The notes under the pieces: model-generated
What the model was told of the DNA's origin: nothing
Seen by the model: only the letters and a program-made list of their open reading frames with translations
Databases searched by the model: none
Program-made: the position numbers and the translations under genes
In this document: positions 32,662 to 43,346 of the stretch, one piece after another
Layout of the letters: each line of letters starts with the position of its first letter
Numbering within the stretch: the first letter of the stretch is position 1
Assembly: GCA_036374175.1 (NCBI GenBank)
Contig: DASUUH010000053.1
Span: 1 to 49,498 of the forward strand
DNA length: 49,498 bases
Origin: JASLBX01 sp036374175
Lineage (GTDB): Bacteria; Actinomycetota; Actinomycetes; Jiangellales; Jiangellaceae
Reading direction: 5' to 3'

Positions 32662-33753
32662 TCAAGCAGGCAGACGAATCGTTTGCAATCGGCTCACTTC
32701 GGACATCCGTCTTTCGGCCAGCCGGTCGGCAGCGACCGCCGGCGGAACACCCTCGTCCGCTGCGAGCGTAAAGATCTTCTTGGTCGTATCGAAGATGAGT
32801 GCGGCTTTACCCTTGGCCCGCTCGAAGGAAAAACCGTGTAGCTCGTCGGCCACTTGGATGACGCCGCCGGAGTTCACGACGTAGTCCGGCGCGTAAAGAA
32901 TGCCCCGGTCGGCGAGCAGCTTTTCGACGCCTGGGTGGGCTAGTTGGTTGTTGGCCCCACCGCACACGGCCTTCGCGGTCAGCGCGCTGACGGTGTCGTC
33001 GTCAAGCGCGCCACCGAGTGCGCACGGGGCGTAGACGTCGATTTCGGTGTGGACGAGCTCATCGGTGTCGGCCGCGACCTCGATTTGCGGATGCTCGGCT
33101 CGCAGCCGGTCAATGGCTTGCTCGTTGACATCGGTGACGATCACATCTGCGCCGTCGTCGATGAGCAGGCCGGCGAGCTTAGCCCCGACCTTGCCGACGC
33201 CGGCGATGCCGACGCGGCGTCCCTTGAGACTTGGCGAACCCCACAGGTGCTCCGCGCAGGCCCGCATGCCCTGGAAGACACCAAAGGAGGTCAGGACGCT
33301 GGAGTCGCCGGCGCCACCTTCGGCCGGTGAGCGCCCGGTGACCCACTTGCATTCGCGGGCCACGATGTCCATATCGGCGACGTAGGTGCCGACATCGCAT
33401 GCGGTGATGTACCGGCCACCCAGGGAAGCCACGAATCGGCCGTACGCCCGCAGGAGGGCTTCGGACTTGTCCTTGGCCGGATCGCCGATGATGACAGCTT
33501 TGCCGCCGCCGAGGTCGAGGCCGGCGAGGGCGTTCTTGTACGCCATGCCTTTGGACAGCTCCAGGACGTCGGCCAGGGCATCGTCCTCGGATTCGTAGGG
33601 GAAGAAGCGGGTGCCGCCGAGGCCCGGACCTAATGCCGTGGAATAGATGGCGATGATCGCCTTGAGCCCGGATGCCTCGTCCTGGCAGAACACCACCTGC
33701 TCATGGCCGGAATGACGACCGAATACTCCGGTGGGTGTCGACGTTTCGGTCAC
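32662..33753 (-). CDS. vdh: Leucine/valine-type amino acid dehydrogenase
   Basis: A 363-aa Glu/Leu/Phe/Val dehydrogenase that deaminates a branched-chain amino acid to the 2-oxo acid with NAD+. The dimerisation/substrate domain has LGGTRFFPYESEDDALADVL and the catalytic Lys in KGMAYKNALAGLDLGGGKAV; the NAD domain has GIAGVGKVGAKLAGLL. I take GTG at 33753, with AAGGGG about 9 nt upstream; the longer upstream frame is spurious. Position between DUF3073 and bldC, and the length, match Streptomyces valine dehydrogenase as I recall it. Confidence 0.88.
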   Translation of the reverse strand: MTETSTPTGVFGRHSGHEQVVFCQDEASGLKAIIAIYSTALGPGLGGTRFFPYESEDDALADVLELSKGMAYKNALAGLDLGGGKAVIIGDPAKDKSEALLRAYGRFVASLGGRYITACDVGTYVADMDIVARECKWVTGRSPAEGGAGDSSVLTSFGVFQGMRACAEHLWGSPSLKGRRVGIAGVGKVGAKLAGLLIDDGADVIVTDVNEQAIDRLRAEHPQIEVAADTDELVHTEIDVYAPCALGGALDDDTVSALTAKAVCGGANNQLAHPGVEKLLADRGILYAPDYVVNSGGVIQVADELHGFSFERAKGKAALIFDTTKKIFTLAADEGVPPAVAADRLAERRMSEVSRLQTIRLPA

Positions 33754-33894
33754 GATGGTGACCCCTTCGCGTCTTGGGCCCGCCTCGCCATCGGATCCCA
33801 GGTCGTGGGCCGCACGGCACGGCGGGCGGGGCTTGAGTTGTGGTCTTAGCGTAGCCCCCTGTCCGTGCCGCCGCGGCCATGCCACGATGGCTTC

Positions 33895-34737
33895 GTGCGG
33901 ACGCGAACCGTGGTGCCCCACGCCGCCTACCTGCGGGTGTACGAGCCGCTTGCGGCGTTCACCGACGACGACCGCGAGTGGCTCGGGCGCTATACGGCGG
34001 AGGCGACCGTTCCCAACCGGCATCAGGTTCAGGTCCGCGAACATTCGGCGTCGTTGGCCCGCACGCTCGCCGCGCCGCCGCTGGTGGCGCCGCTCGAGGA
34101 GTCGCGCGAGGCTTACCTGCTGCGAGACGGTGATTCGCTCCTCGCGTGCCCGGTGGAGAACCGCCTCCGCTGTTGGATAGCGATCAGTGAATTTCGGGCG
34201 AGCCTGCCCGATTCGGTTGCCGAAGCGATCCTGCCCCAAGGGCCGACCAGTCAGGCCGAGTTCGATTACGCGATCTGGCAGGCCGATCACCCAGCCGCCG
34301 TCCCACACATCCTTACTTCGGCTTGGCACGTGCCGGCCCATTGGTTCGTGCTTTTCACCTCGAAGGAACGTAACGTCACGACCGAACCTGAGCAGCGATC
34401 CGTGGTTTACCAGACGAGGATGGTCGACGCTCGTCGCCGGGTGGCGCGTGCTGCACGCACGTTGCGCAAGGCAGAAGTAAGTGGCGCGGTGCTCGAGGCG
34501 GTTGAGGATCTGGGCCGCTGGCTGGAGGTGTTTCATCCGCACGGCGCTGTGGAGCTCGACTACGGGGGGCTGGTTCACTGCGTCAGCGACGACGTTCTGC
34601 GCGCCGACGATTCCCCAAGCGACGTCGCGGCGGCGGTATCAGCGATCGCGGACGGCGACACCACCCGCGCAGTGCGCGCATATCGCCGCGTAACGGACCG
34701 GTGGGAACCGGTACAAGCGCACGGGCACGCGTCGTAA
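33895..34737 (+). CDS. Conserved actinobacterial hypothetical protein
   Basis: A 280-aa soluble protein of unknown function, beginning MRTRTVVPHAAYLRVYEPLA from a GTG. CACGAT at 33883-33888 ends 6 nt before this start, as in the other leaderless genes of the window. Contains no TM helix or signal. Possible landmarks are LLRDGDSLLACPVENRLRCW and VPAHWFVLFTSKERNV. It sits between vdh (divergent) and bldC, where related actinobacteria also have a hypothetical gene, so it is conserved by position. An alternative GTG lies 15 nt downstream. Confidence 0.75.
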   Translation: MRTRTVVPHAAYLRVYEPLAAFTDDDREWLGRYTAEATVPNRHQVQVREHSASLARTLAAPPLVAPLEESREAYLLRDGDSLLACPVENRLRCWIAISEFRASLPDSVAEAILPQGPTSQAEFDYAIWQADHPAAVPHILTSAWHVPAHWFVLFTSKERNVTTEPEQRSVVYQTRMVDARRRVARAARTLRKAEVSGAVLEAVEDLGRWLEVFHPHGAVELDYGGLVHCVSDDVLRADDSPSDVAAAVSAIADGDTTRAVRAYRRVTDRWEPVQAHGHAS

Positions 34738-34943
34738 CCAAACTGATAGATCCACCTGGGATGACCGTTGTGTTGGGCTCGCAACGTTCGTCGTCTCTGC
34801 GTAGTCTTAGACACGTAGGTGGAGGACTCGTCCGAATGGCCCATATAGATTTGGCCCGTACGGCGGTTCCGTCCGTCTTCATTTTTGGGTGGAATACCCG
34901 ATGTGACGGAGTAGGCGCTCCGCATCCAACACAGGAGGTGACG

Positions 34944-35156
34944 ATGGCGACGAGGACTCAAGACGCCGAGCCCCTCCTCACGCCTGCCGAGGTAGCTGCG
35001 ATGTTCCGGGTCGACCCGAAGACGGTGACCCGTTGGGCAAAGGCTGGAAAGCTAACGTCGATCAGGACGCTCGGAGGACACCGGCGCTACCGGGAGTCCG
35101 AGGTCCGTGCGCTGTTGCAGGGCCAGATCCCGCAGCAGCGCGACGAAGTCGACTGA
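34944..35156 (+). CDS. bldC: MerR-like developmental regulator BldC
   Basis: A 70-aa single winged-HTH DNA-binding protein. The sequence LLTPAEVAAMFRVDPKTVTR, WAKAGKLTSIRTLGGHRRYR, ESEVRALLQG is the BldC signature; in Streptomyces it binds cooperatively to direct repeats and delays sporulation. The ATG follows AGGAGGTGACG. About 200 bp of upstream non-coding sequence may hold its promoter. A clear hairpin terminator follows 16 bp after the stop. Confidence 0.93.
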   Translation: MATRTQDAEPLLTPAEVAAMFRVDPKTVTRWAKAGKLTSIRTLGGHRRYRESEVRALLQGQIPQQRDEVD

Positions 35157-35172
35157 GCAGGCGCGAGAAACG

Positions 35173-35210
35173 CGTTCGGTGGCCGTCCTGTTAGAGGCGG
35201 CCACCGAACG
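35173..35210 (+). terminator. Hairpin terminator after bldC
   Basis: CGTTCGGTGGCCG at 35173-35185 pairs perfectly with 35198-35210, with a 12-nt loop, giving a 13-bp GC-rich stem. Downstream sequence GGGGGCATTTCTCCTT has a weak T-tract. Confidence 0.8.
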
Positions 35211-35228
35211 GGGGCATTTCTCCTTGTG

Positions 35229-35304
35229 TGGTGGACAGGGGCGGGATCGATCCGCCGACCTTCCGCTTTTCAGGCGGACGCTCTACCGACTGAGCTACCT
35301 GTCC
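35229..35304 (-). tRNA. tRNA-Phe (GAA)
   Basis: The reverse strand folds as a full cloverleaf of 76 nt including an encoded CCA. The acceptor stem GGACAGG pairs with CCTGTCC, the anticodon arm is TCCGC-CTGAAAA-GCGGA with anticodon GAA, and the T-loop contains the canonical TTCRA-like GATCGAT sequence. Located just after bldC on the opposite strand. Confidence 0.93.
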
Positions 35305-35365
35305 GTGTGCGGTGCGCGTCGAGTCTAACTGACACCGGGCGGCCCCTGGAAATCAGTAAGCCTGA

Positions 35366-37357
35366 TCACTCGTTGCGGTTCAGCCGGGCCAGGTACTCGT
35401 TGTAGGCGGAGCGCTGAGCTTCTGCGTCCGCTTCCCGCCGGTCAAAGCGGCGGGCTTCCCGCTCGTCCGACCGAGACCACTGGTACAGCAGCAGGATGAG
35501 AATGGCCAGGCCCGGCAGTTCACTGGCCCCCCAGGAGATCTGGCCGGCCAACCGCTGGTCAGCGAGTGCGTCCGGCAGCCATGCGATGTCGGCGGCGAGC
35601 GTCCGGTAGTAGTCGCCGGCGATAAGCCGGGCCGACTCCATCAAGGCCAGGCCGAACAACGTGTGGAAGACGATCGCGGCGAACTGCAAGCCGATTCGAG
35701 CCAGGTACGGCGGACGTTTTGGGAGGGGATCGATTCCGACGAGGACCTCGTAGAACAGGTACCCGGTGAGCAGAAAGTGCAGGCTCATGAGCGTGTGGCC
35801 ATTGTGGTTGCGCATCGCCACCTCGAAGAGGCCAGTGAAGTACACAATGAACGGCCCACTCACGAAGAGGGCGAGCGCGACAAGCGGATTGGTCAGTACC
35901 CGCAGAGCCCGGCTCTGTGTGACCGCCAACAGCCACTCCCGCGGCCCCCGCTCGCCCCGGCGGGCCGGCGCAACGGCCCGTAGCGCGAGTGTCACCGGCC
36001 CGCCAAGCACCAGCAGCACCGGACACACCATCATCAGGATCAAGTGCTGCCCCATGTGGACCGACAGCATCGTCATGCCGTACGTCATCAATCCCGACGT
36101 CTGCACGAATGCCACCAGCCCCACGCCGCCCATCCAGGCAACCGTTCGGCCGACCGGCCAGCGGTCACCCCGACGGCGCAGGCGCCGTACGCCCGCGGCG
36201 TACAGCAGGACGGCCGCCAGACAACCGAGCAGGAAAGCAGTGTCCGGATACCACTGGGTGATCAGTCGCCAAGCGGTCGGTTCGGGCGGGATCGGGAATC
36301 CCAGGAGCGACCGTGCCACGGAGATCCGTCCCGGGTCCTCGGGCACGGGCGGTTCGGTCCGGCTCAGCGCAACGGCCAAACCGATCGCGGCGGCCATGAC
36401 GGCCACCTCGCCCGCGGCAAGCCGCCGGAACGCGCCATGCCGGCCCGATTCGAGCGCCGGCAGGGTACGGTTCCGGTGCCGGGCGCCGAGAATTCCGAGA
36501 ACCACGAGCGCTGCCACTTTGCCGAGGAGCAGCCAGCCGTAGGACGTCGTCACGAGGTCGCCGAGGGCGCTGATCCGGACCCAACCGTTGATGACGCCGC
36601 TTGCAGCGACCATGACAAAGCAGCCCAGCGCGACCGTGGAGTAGGCATGGGCGACACGGCCCAGCGCGCGGCCGTGCCCGGCGGCGTACCAGCTCACGGC
36701 GATCAACCCGCCGACCCAGAGCGCCATCGCCGCCACGTGCACGAGCAGCGACACTTGAGCCGTGTGGTGGTAGTCGCCGGTTCCCGCGTGCCCGGCCAGC
36801 GTCGGAGGTACCAGAGCGGCCACCGCGAGACACAGCACCGCAACGGCTCCACCGTGTCCGAGCGTGAGCCGAGTGGCCGGCACGAGTGCCATGGCCAGCA
36901 CGAACACCATCGCGTACGCCTGGCCCTGCTCGGTGCTCGACGTGTAGCTCACGAACGACTCGCCGGTTACGGCTTCGCTCAACGGCAGGCCCAGCAAGTC
37001 AGAAAGCGTGAGGAGGTGGACGGTGGCTGCCGCGGCCGCCCACACCAGGGAGGCGACGGCCGCTACGCGCAGGGCGACCAAAGCATCTCGGGCCAGTTGC
37101 CGGTCCCTCGCCGGCAGCATCACCGCAAGTGCGATGAACCCCACTGCGGCGGCGCTGGACCCGTTCAGGATCGTCTTTGCCACTGGTAGGCCCCACCGGG
37201 TGAGCAGGCCCGGGTCGGGCAGGCCGGGAACCGCTCCCGCTGCCCCACCGCCACCGGCGAGGAGGGCTGCCACCAGCACTGCTAACGCCACCACGGCGGC
37301 AGCGGCAGCCCACCGCCGGGTCGGCGGCGCGTCAGAGTGCTGTCGGGTGGTCGTCAC
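35366..37357 (-). CDS. CopD/CtaG (Caa3) fusion membrane protein for copper handling
   Basis: A 663-aa protein with about fifteen TM segments. The N-terminal half is a CopD-type copper-import domain (VHVAAMALWVGGLIAVSWYA is the characteristic His-rich TM region), and the C-terminal half is a CtaG/Caa3 domain (GMTMLSVHMGQHLILMMVCP; HNGHTLMSLHFLLTGYLFYE). Such fusions deliver copper for cytochrome oxidase assembly. The GTG at 37357 overlaps the stop of the CopC gene (GTGA). The longer frame starting at 37465 runs into copC and is rejected. Confidence 0.87.
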   Translation of the reverse strand: MTTTRQHSDAPPTRRWAAAAAVVALAVLVAALLAGGGGAAGAVPGLPDPGLLTRWGLPVAKTILNGSSAAAVGFIALAVMLPARDRQLARDALVALRVAAVASLVWAAAAATVHLLTLSDLLGLPLSEAVTGESFVSYTSSTEQGQAYAMVFVLAMALVPATRLTLGHGGAVAVLCLAVAALVPPTLAGHAGTGDYHHTAQVSLLVHVAAMALWVGGLIAVSWYAAGHGRALGRVAHAYSTVALGCFVMVAASGVINGWVRISALGDLVTTSYGWLLLGKVAALVVLGILGARHRNRTLPALESGRHGAFRRLAAGEVAVMAAAIGLAVALSRTEPPVPEDPGRISVARSLLGFPIPPEPTAWRLITQWYPDTAFLLGCLAAVLLYAAGVRRLRRRGDRWPVGRTVAWMGGVGLVAFVQTSGLMTYGMTMLSVHMGQHLILMMVCPVLLVLGGPVTLALRAVAPARRGERGPREWLLAVTQSRALRVLTNPLVALALFVSGPFIVYFTGLFEVAMRNHNGHTLMSLHFLLTGYLFYEVLVGIDPLPKRPPYLARIGLQFAAIVFHTLFGLALMESARLIAGDYYRTLAADIAWLPDALADQRLAGQISWGASELPGLAILILLLYQWSRSDEREARRFDRREADAEAQRSAYNEYLARLNRNE

Positions 37358-38010
37358 TGCGGACCAGTGTCCGACCCGGCCCTCGGATGGCGCACACCGG
37401 GTCGGCGTACCAGTGCGAATAGGAGCGCGGCCGCCGCGGCAACCGCTGCCCCCGCGCCGAGCCACCGCTGTGCAGAGCCGGACTCATTGCTGTCTGTGGC
37501 TGCCGGCTGCTCGGTGGTTGCTGGAGAGACGACCTGCTCCGAAGCTTGTTCCGGGGTTTGGCCTTGCCGTGGTGGTTGCGTCTGCCGAGGCGGCCGGGTC
37601 GGTTCGGCGTCTTCGTCGGCCGGTGCGTCCACGGTAAACGTAAGCACGCCGGTTACGGGATGTCCGTCGGCGGAGACGACCCGAAAGCTGATCCGGTAAT
37701 CGCCGGCCGCCAGCTCGTCCACGGCCTGTGTGACGGTGTTGCCTCCCACGACCGGCTCGCCGTCCTCGTGGTGGGAATCAGCCGAGTTCAGCACGGCGAC
37801 TTGGACGAAGTCGCTCTGAACCGGCTCGCTGAACTCGAGCGTGATCTCCGTTGGTGCCTCGGCAAGGGTGCTGCCGTCCTCGGGGTTGCTGTCGGTCAGG
37901 CTGGCGTGCGCCGCGGCCGGCAGTGCGCTGAATGCGACGCCGGCAGCGAACGCCAGCACGACGAGGGTCCTGCGCGCGCGGAGGCGCGCGTCGGTGCGAG
38001 ATTGCATCAT
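37354..38010 (-). CDS. CopC-domain periplasmic/cell-surface copper-binding protein
   Basis: A 218-aa secreted protein with a signal peptide (RRTLVVLAFAAGVAFSALPA), mature N-terminus at about HASLTDSNPEDGSTL with the first copper His, then the CopC beta-sandwich (ITLEFSEPVQSDFVQVAVL) and the second His motif VVSADGHPVTGVLTF. A Pro/Gln/Thr-rich linker precedes a C-terminal TM helix and basic tail, so it is membrane-tethered. It is translationally coupled to the CopD/CtaG gene, the expected partner. Confidence 0.88.
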   Translation of the reverse strand: MMQSRTDARLRARRTLVVLAFAAGVAFSALPAAAHASLTDSNPEDGSTLAEAPTEITLEFSEPVQSDFVQVAVLNSADSHHEDGEPVVGGNTVTQAVDELAAGDYRISFRVVSADGHPVTGVLTFTVDAPADEDAEPTRPPRQTQPPRQGQTPEQASEQVVSPATTEQPAATDSNESGSAQRWLGAGAAVAAAAALLFALVRRPGVRHPRAGSDTGPQ

Positions 38011-38076
38011 TCGGTGTTGTCCTGTTATCGAGGGCAGCCGCGCGGGTCGATGCGCGAGCGCCGGTGCTGGAAGTTT

Positions 38077-38616
38077 TCAGGTGCCAGCACCGACGGGCGG
38101 TCCACGGCGGGGAGATCCGGTCGCGAGGAGCAGATGGCGCGGCCGTGGCAGATCGACCGGTGTGAGGTGCGGATTGGTCACCCGAGCAACGTTCGGCGAC
38201 CAGGACATCAAGACTTTGGCAGCCGAACCCAGTACGGTCCCGGCCAAGGCCGCCATCGACCAGACCACGGCCTCGCCGCCGGCCAGCAGCACAGTAAGCA
38301 CAACAGTGGCGACCGCGTGCGCCAGGAGCATCCGTGGAGTCGGTACAACCATTGCCGACCCATGGCCAGAAAGGGCGAGCAGACCGTGAAGGAGGGGCTG
38401 CGACAGCGCGATGACGCCCGCGATACCGCCCGGGGTGCGTTGTCGGTCCGCGAGCGAGATACACGCGGCGCCAAGCAGCACCGCGCCGAACAGGAACGGT
38501 CCCTGAGTGGGCGCGCCACCGCCGGCGGCAACATGTGCCGCCGTAGGTATCGCCAGGCTCGCAGCGGCGAGCAGCAATCCCCGCCAGACCCGCAGCCGGC
38601 CCTTTCCAGGGTTCAC
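38077..38616 (-). CDS. Multi-TM membrane protein of unknown function near copper genes
   Basis: A 179-aa hydrophobic protein (GTG at 38616) with about five TM helices, including WRGLLLAAASLAIPTAAHVA and LLAHAVATVVLTVLLAGGEA. TACTGT lies 7 nt before the start codon, so it is probably leaderless. Its C-terminus is soluble and basic. The gene is 66 bp upstream of copC on the same strand, so a role in copper transport is possible but unsupported by any motif beyond scattered His residues in the membrane segments. Confidence 0.65.
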   Translation of the reverse strand: MNPGKGRLRVWRGLLLAAASLAIPTAAHVAAGGGAPTQGPFLFGAVLLGAACISLADRQRTPGGIAGVIALSQPLLHGLLALSGHGSAMVVPTPRMLLAHAVATVVLTVLLAGGEAVVWSMAALAGTVLGSAAKVLMSWSPNVARVTNPHLTPVDLPRPRHLLLATGSPRRGPPVGAGT

Positions 38617-38708
38617 GACGGCCACAGTACCCGGACGCCCTACGTGCCAGCGCGATCTCCGGTAAGTGAGTGCCAGCACAACCCTCGCTGGTCCGTCAGG
38701 CTTGAGCC

Positions 38709-39311
38709 ATGGAGACGAGAGGTGAGCTGACACTCCTTCGCCACGGTGAGACGGAATGGAGTCGGGATCGGCGCCACACCGGGCGAACTGACGTACCACT
38801 GACTCCGATCGGTGAGGATCAGGCGCGCTCACTTGGAGACCGGCTGACCGGTCGTAAGTGGTCGTATGTGCTGGTAAGCCCCGCAATCCGGGCCAGGCAC
38901 ACTGCGGACCTGGCCGGCCTGGTCGGGGCCGAGGTCGAACCCGGCTTGTGGGAGTGGGACTATGGCGGCTTCGAGGGCCGCACCAGTGCGGAGATCCGTG
39001 AGGAGAGACCCGGCTGGTACCTGTGGACCGACGGCGTGATCCCAGGTGACGCTGACCACCCGGGCGAATCGATCGAACAGGTGGGTAATCGCGTAGACGC
39101 CGTGCTCGGCCGGGTTCGCTCCATGCTGGAAGACGGCGATGTCGTGGTCGTCGCTCACGGGCACGTCCTTCGCGTGCTGACCGCGCGCTGGCTGGGTCTC
39201 GAACCCGCCGCCGGGCGCCTCTTTCGCCTGGACACCGGGACAGTCTCGCGTCTCGGTACCGAACATGAGCGTCCCGTCATCGACATGTGGAACGCCACCG
39301 TGCCGGGCTGA
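38709..39311 (+). CDS. Histidine phosphatase / phosphoglycerate-mutase-fold protein
   Basis: A 200-aa phosphatase. The catalytic RHG is in LTLLRHGETEWSRDRRHTG (His near 12), the second Arg is in SPAIRARHTADLAG, the acid Glu in WEWDYGGFEGRTSAEI, and the last His in VVVAHGHVLRVLTARWLGLE. It is a member of the general histidine phosphatase group acting on sugar phosphates or nucleotides; the substrate is unknown. ATG at 38709 lies 6 nt after a CAGGCT -10-like hexamer. Confidence 0.88.
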   Translation: METRGELTLLRHGETEWSRDRRHTGRTDVPLTPIGEDQARSLGDRLTGRKWSYVLVSPAIRARHTADLAGLVGAEVEPGLWEWDYGGFEGRTSAEIREERPGWYLWTDGVIPGDADHPGESIEQVGNRVDAVLGRVRSMLEDGDVVVVAHGHVLRVLTARWLGLEPAAGRLFRLDTGTVSRLGTEHERPVIDMWNATVPG

Positions 39312-39391
39312 CCGGAGAGCCGCTCTCAACGTTGTCTCAGGTTCCATCCGCCAGAGTGGGGGTGTTGGCTGAACCAGAGAGGGGCGCCGTC

Positions 39392-40045
39392 ATGACAGCG
39401 ACACGTGGATTCCCCGAGCGACCGGTTGCGGACGCCGGGGACCCCCACAAGCTCGCCGAGCGCTTCGAGCGCGACGCGTTGCCGTATCTCAATCAGCTCT
39501 ACGCCGCAGCACTCCGGATGACGCGCAACCCAACCGATGCGGAGGATCTGGTCCAGGAAACGTACGAGAAGGGGTTCGCCTCGTTCCACCAGTTTCGGGA
39601 GGGTACGAATCTCAAGGCGTGGCTGTACAAGATCATGACCAATGCATTCATCAACTCCTACCGGAGGCGGCAACGTGAGCCGCTGCTGTCCAACTCCGAC
39701 GAAATGGAGGACTGGCAGATGGCCCGGGCGGCGGCCCACACGTCGACTGGTCTGGTGTCCGCCGAGTCAGAGGCCCTCGCTCGCTTGCCGGACTCTGCCG
39801 TCAAGGAGGCATTGCAGCAGATACCGGAGAACTTCCGCATCGCCGTGTACTTGGCGGACGTCGAGGGCTTCGCATACAAGGAGATCGCCGAGATCACGGG
39901 TGTACCGATGGGCACTGTCATCTCGCGTCTGCACCGTGGCCGCAAGCGGCTCCGCAAACTCCTGGACGGCTACGCACGCGAGAACGGGGTGATCGGCACG
40001 CTCCGTCCGCTACTTACCTCAGACACCGTCGTTGTTCCGGTCTGA
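39392..40045 (+). CDS. ECF RNA polymerase sigma factor, SigR/SigH type
   Basis: A 217-aa ECF sigma factor with region 2 (LAERFERDALPYLNQLYAAA, NPTDAEDLVQETYEKGFASF, HQFREGTNLKAWLYKIMTNA) and region 4 (ALQQIPENFRIAVYLADVEG, FAYKEIAEITGVPMGTVISR, LHRGRKRLRKLL). These blocks match the Streptomyces SigR / mycobacterial SigH oxidative-stress group almost word for word. Those genes are followed by a zinc anti-sigma gene (rsrA/rshA); here the next gene is a convergent transporter, so the partner is absent. Start is the ATG after AGAGAGGGG. Confidence 0.9.
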   Translation: MTATRGFPERPVADAGDPHKLAERFERDALPYLNQLYAAALRMTRNPTDAEDLVQETYEKGFASFHQFREGTNLKAWLYKIMTNAFINSYRRRQREPLLSNSDEMEDWQMARAAAHTSTGLVSAESEALARLPDSAVKEALQQIPENFRIAVYLADVEGFAYKEIAEITGVPMGTVISRLHRGRKRLRKLLDGYARENGVIGTLRPLLTSDTVVVPV

Positions 40046-40065
40046 GCCGGACCCCGGGTTTGTCG

Positions 40066-40092
40066 GGCGGGCTCTGCCGGATCTGGCCCGCC
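40066..40092. terminator. Bidirectional hairpin between the sigma factor and transporter
   Basis: GGCGGGC at 40066-40072 pairs with GCCCGCC at 40086-40092 over a 13-nt loop. It lies between two convergent stop codons, as expected for a shared terminator. Confidence 0.55.
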
Positions 40093-40095
40093 TCG

Positions 40096-41073
40096 TCACC
40101 CGATGATCAGGAGCACCACCGCGAAGTAGATCAAGATCGACAAGAGATCTTGGATCACAGTGGCCAGTGGCCCGCTGCCGTAGGCCGGATCACGGCCTGC
40201 CTTGCTGAGCAGCCACGGCAGCACCATCGCAACGAGAGTGGCCATCGAGCACGCTGCCAGCAGCGCAATTGCGGCAGCCACGGCGACGTCCTGGTCCCAC
40301 TGCCACAGCCCGACCGGTAGGAAGATCGCTGCGATTGCCACGCCGACCAGCAAGCCGGTCAAGATCTCCTGCTTGACCACGTCACGGATGCGAATGCCGA
40401 CCGACAAGCCGCGGATCACCAGGGTCTCAGTCTGGGTTCCGACGGCATCGGCCATGTAGACGATGCCCGGGATGAAGAAGGCCAGTGCGACGTTCGCCTG
40501 CAACCGATCTTCGAACGAGCCCATGATGAATGCGGCGGCCAAGGCGCCGGCGAGCCCGACCACGAGCCAGGGCAACCGGTGCCACAGCCTGGTCAGGACT
40601 GGCTCGCGGCTTGCCTGGCGCGCTGCTGCCGCGTCATGCATGAACCCGCCGAGACGGGCGAGGTCCTCCTCGTGTTCCCAGAGCAGCACGGCGAGCATCC
40701 GTTCCGGCGGGACGAAGCCCATGAACCGGTGCTGGTCATCGACGACGACGAGGACGGACTCGTTGTGCTGGACGGCATGCCACGCCGCCACTTCCTGGTC
40801 GACCCCTGGGCCGACGACGGCGGGCGAAGTATCCATCACGTCCCGCATATGAGCATCGGACGGCGCCGCCATGAGTTCGCCGAGGCGGACGATTCCCTCC
40901 AGCCGGCCGTTCTGAGTCACGGCCACCGCTGCAAGGGTTTCGTAGTGCCGGCCCTCTAGGGATCTTCGTACTGTCGCAACCGGATCGCTCGCGGACGCAG
41001 TCGGTACGTTCGTGGCGACGTGTTCGCCCGCCGTCTCGAAAACGACATGTTCGGGCTGCGTGTGCTGCGTCAT
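40096..41073 (-). CDS. MgtE-type divalent cation transporter with CBS domains
   Basis: A 325-aa protein with an N-terminal CBS pair (LAAVAVTQNGRLEGIVRLGE; ESVLVVVDDQHRFMGFVPPE) and a C-terminal transport domain of five TM helices (DAVGTQTETLVIRGLSVGIR is the MgtE signature). The N-terminal acidic N-domain of full-length MgtE is missing, giving a shorter protein than the usual 450 aa. The ATG is preceded by GGAAGGAGG. It is expected to transport Mg2+, gated by CBS-bound ions or nucleotides. Confidence 0.85.
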   Translation of the reverse strand: MTQHTQPEHVVFETAGEHVATNVPTASASDPVATVRRSLEGRHYETLAAVAVTQNGRLEGIVRLGELMAAPSDAHMRDVMDTSPAVVGPGVDQEVAAWHAVQHNESVLVVVDDQHRFMGFVPPERMLAVLLWEHEEDLARLGGFMHDAAAARQASREPVLTRLWHRLPWLVVGLAGALAAAFIMGSFEDRLQANVALAFFIPGIVYMADAVGTQTETLVIRGLSVGIRIRDVVKQEILTGLLVGVAIAAIFLPVGLWQWDQDVAVAAAIALLAACSMATLVAMVLPWLLSKAGRDPAYGSGPLATVIQDLLSILIYFAVVLLIIG

Positions 41074-41181
41074 CGCCCGCCTCCTTCCGGAGCCTTCCAG
41101 ACCGTACAACCGAGGGCGGGCCGGTGGGATACGTCAGACTTGAGGATCGCACGTAATGAGATCGGCGATAGCGAGGAAACC

Positions 41182-43308
<2,127 letters not shown>

Positions 43309-43346
43309 GCATCGACCAGAGCGGTTGAGCAGCCTCTCGGTGTCCA

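Noticed and set aside
33754..34578. Long N-terminal extension of the valine/leucine dehydrogenase frame
   Set aside because: It is antisense to the conserved hypothetical gene at 33895, has no family similarity, and the normal dehydrogenase start with a ribosome binding site is at 33753.
35305..35365. Second attachment-site copy beside tRNA-Phe
   Set aside because: The sequence does not contain the 3' end of the partial tRNA at 49461-49498, so a simple attL/attR pair bounding the 14 kb is not supported.
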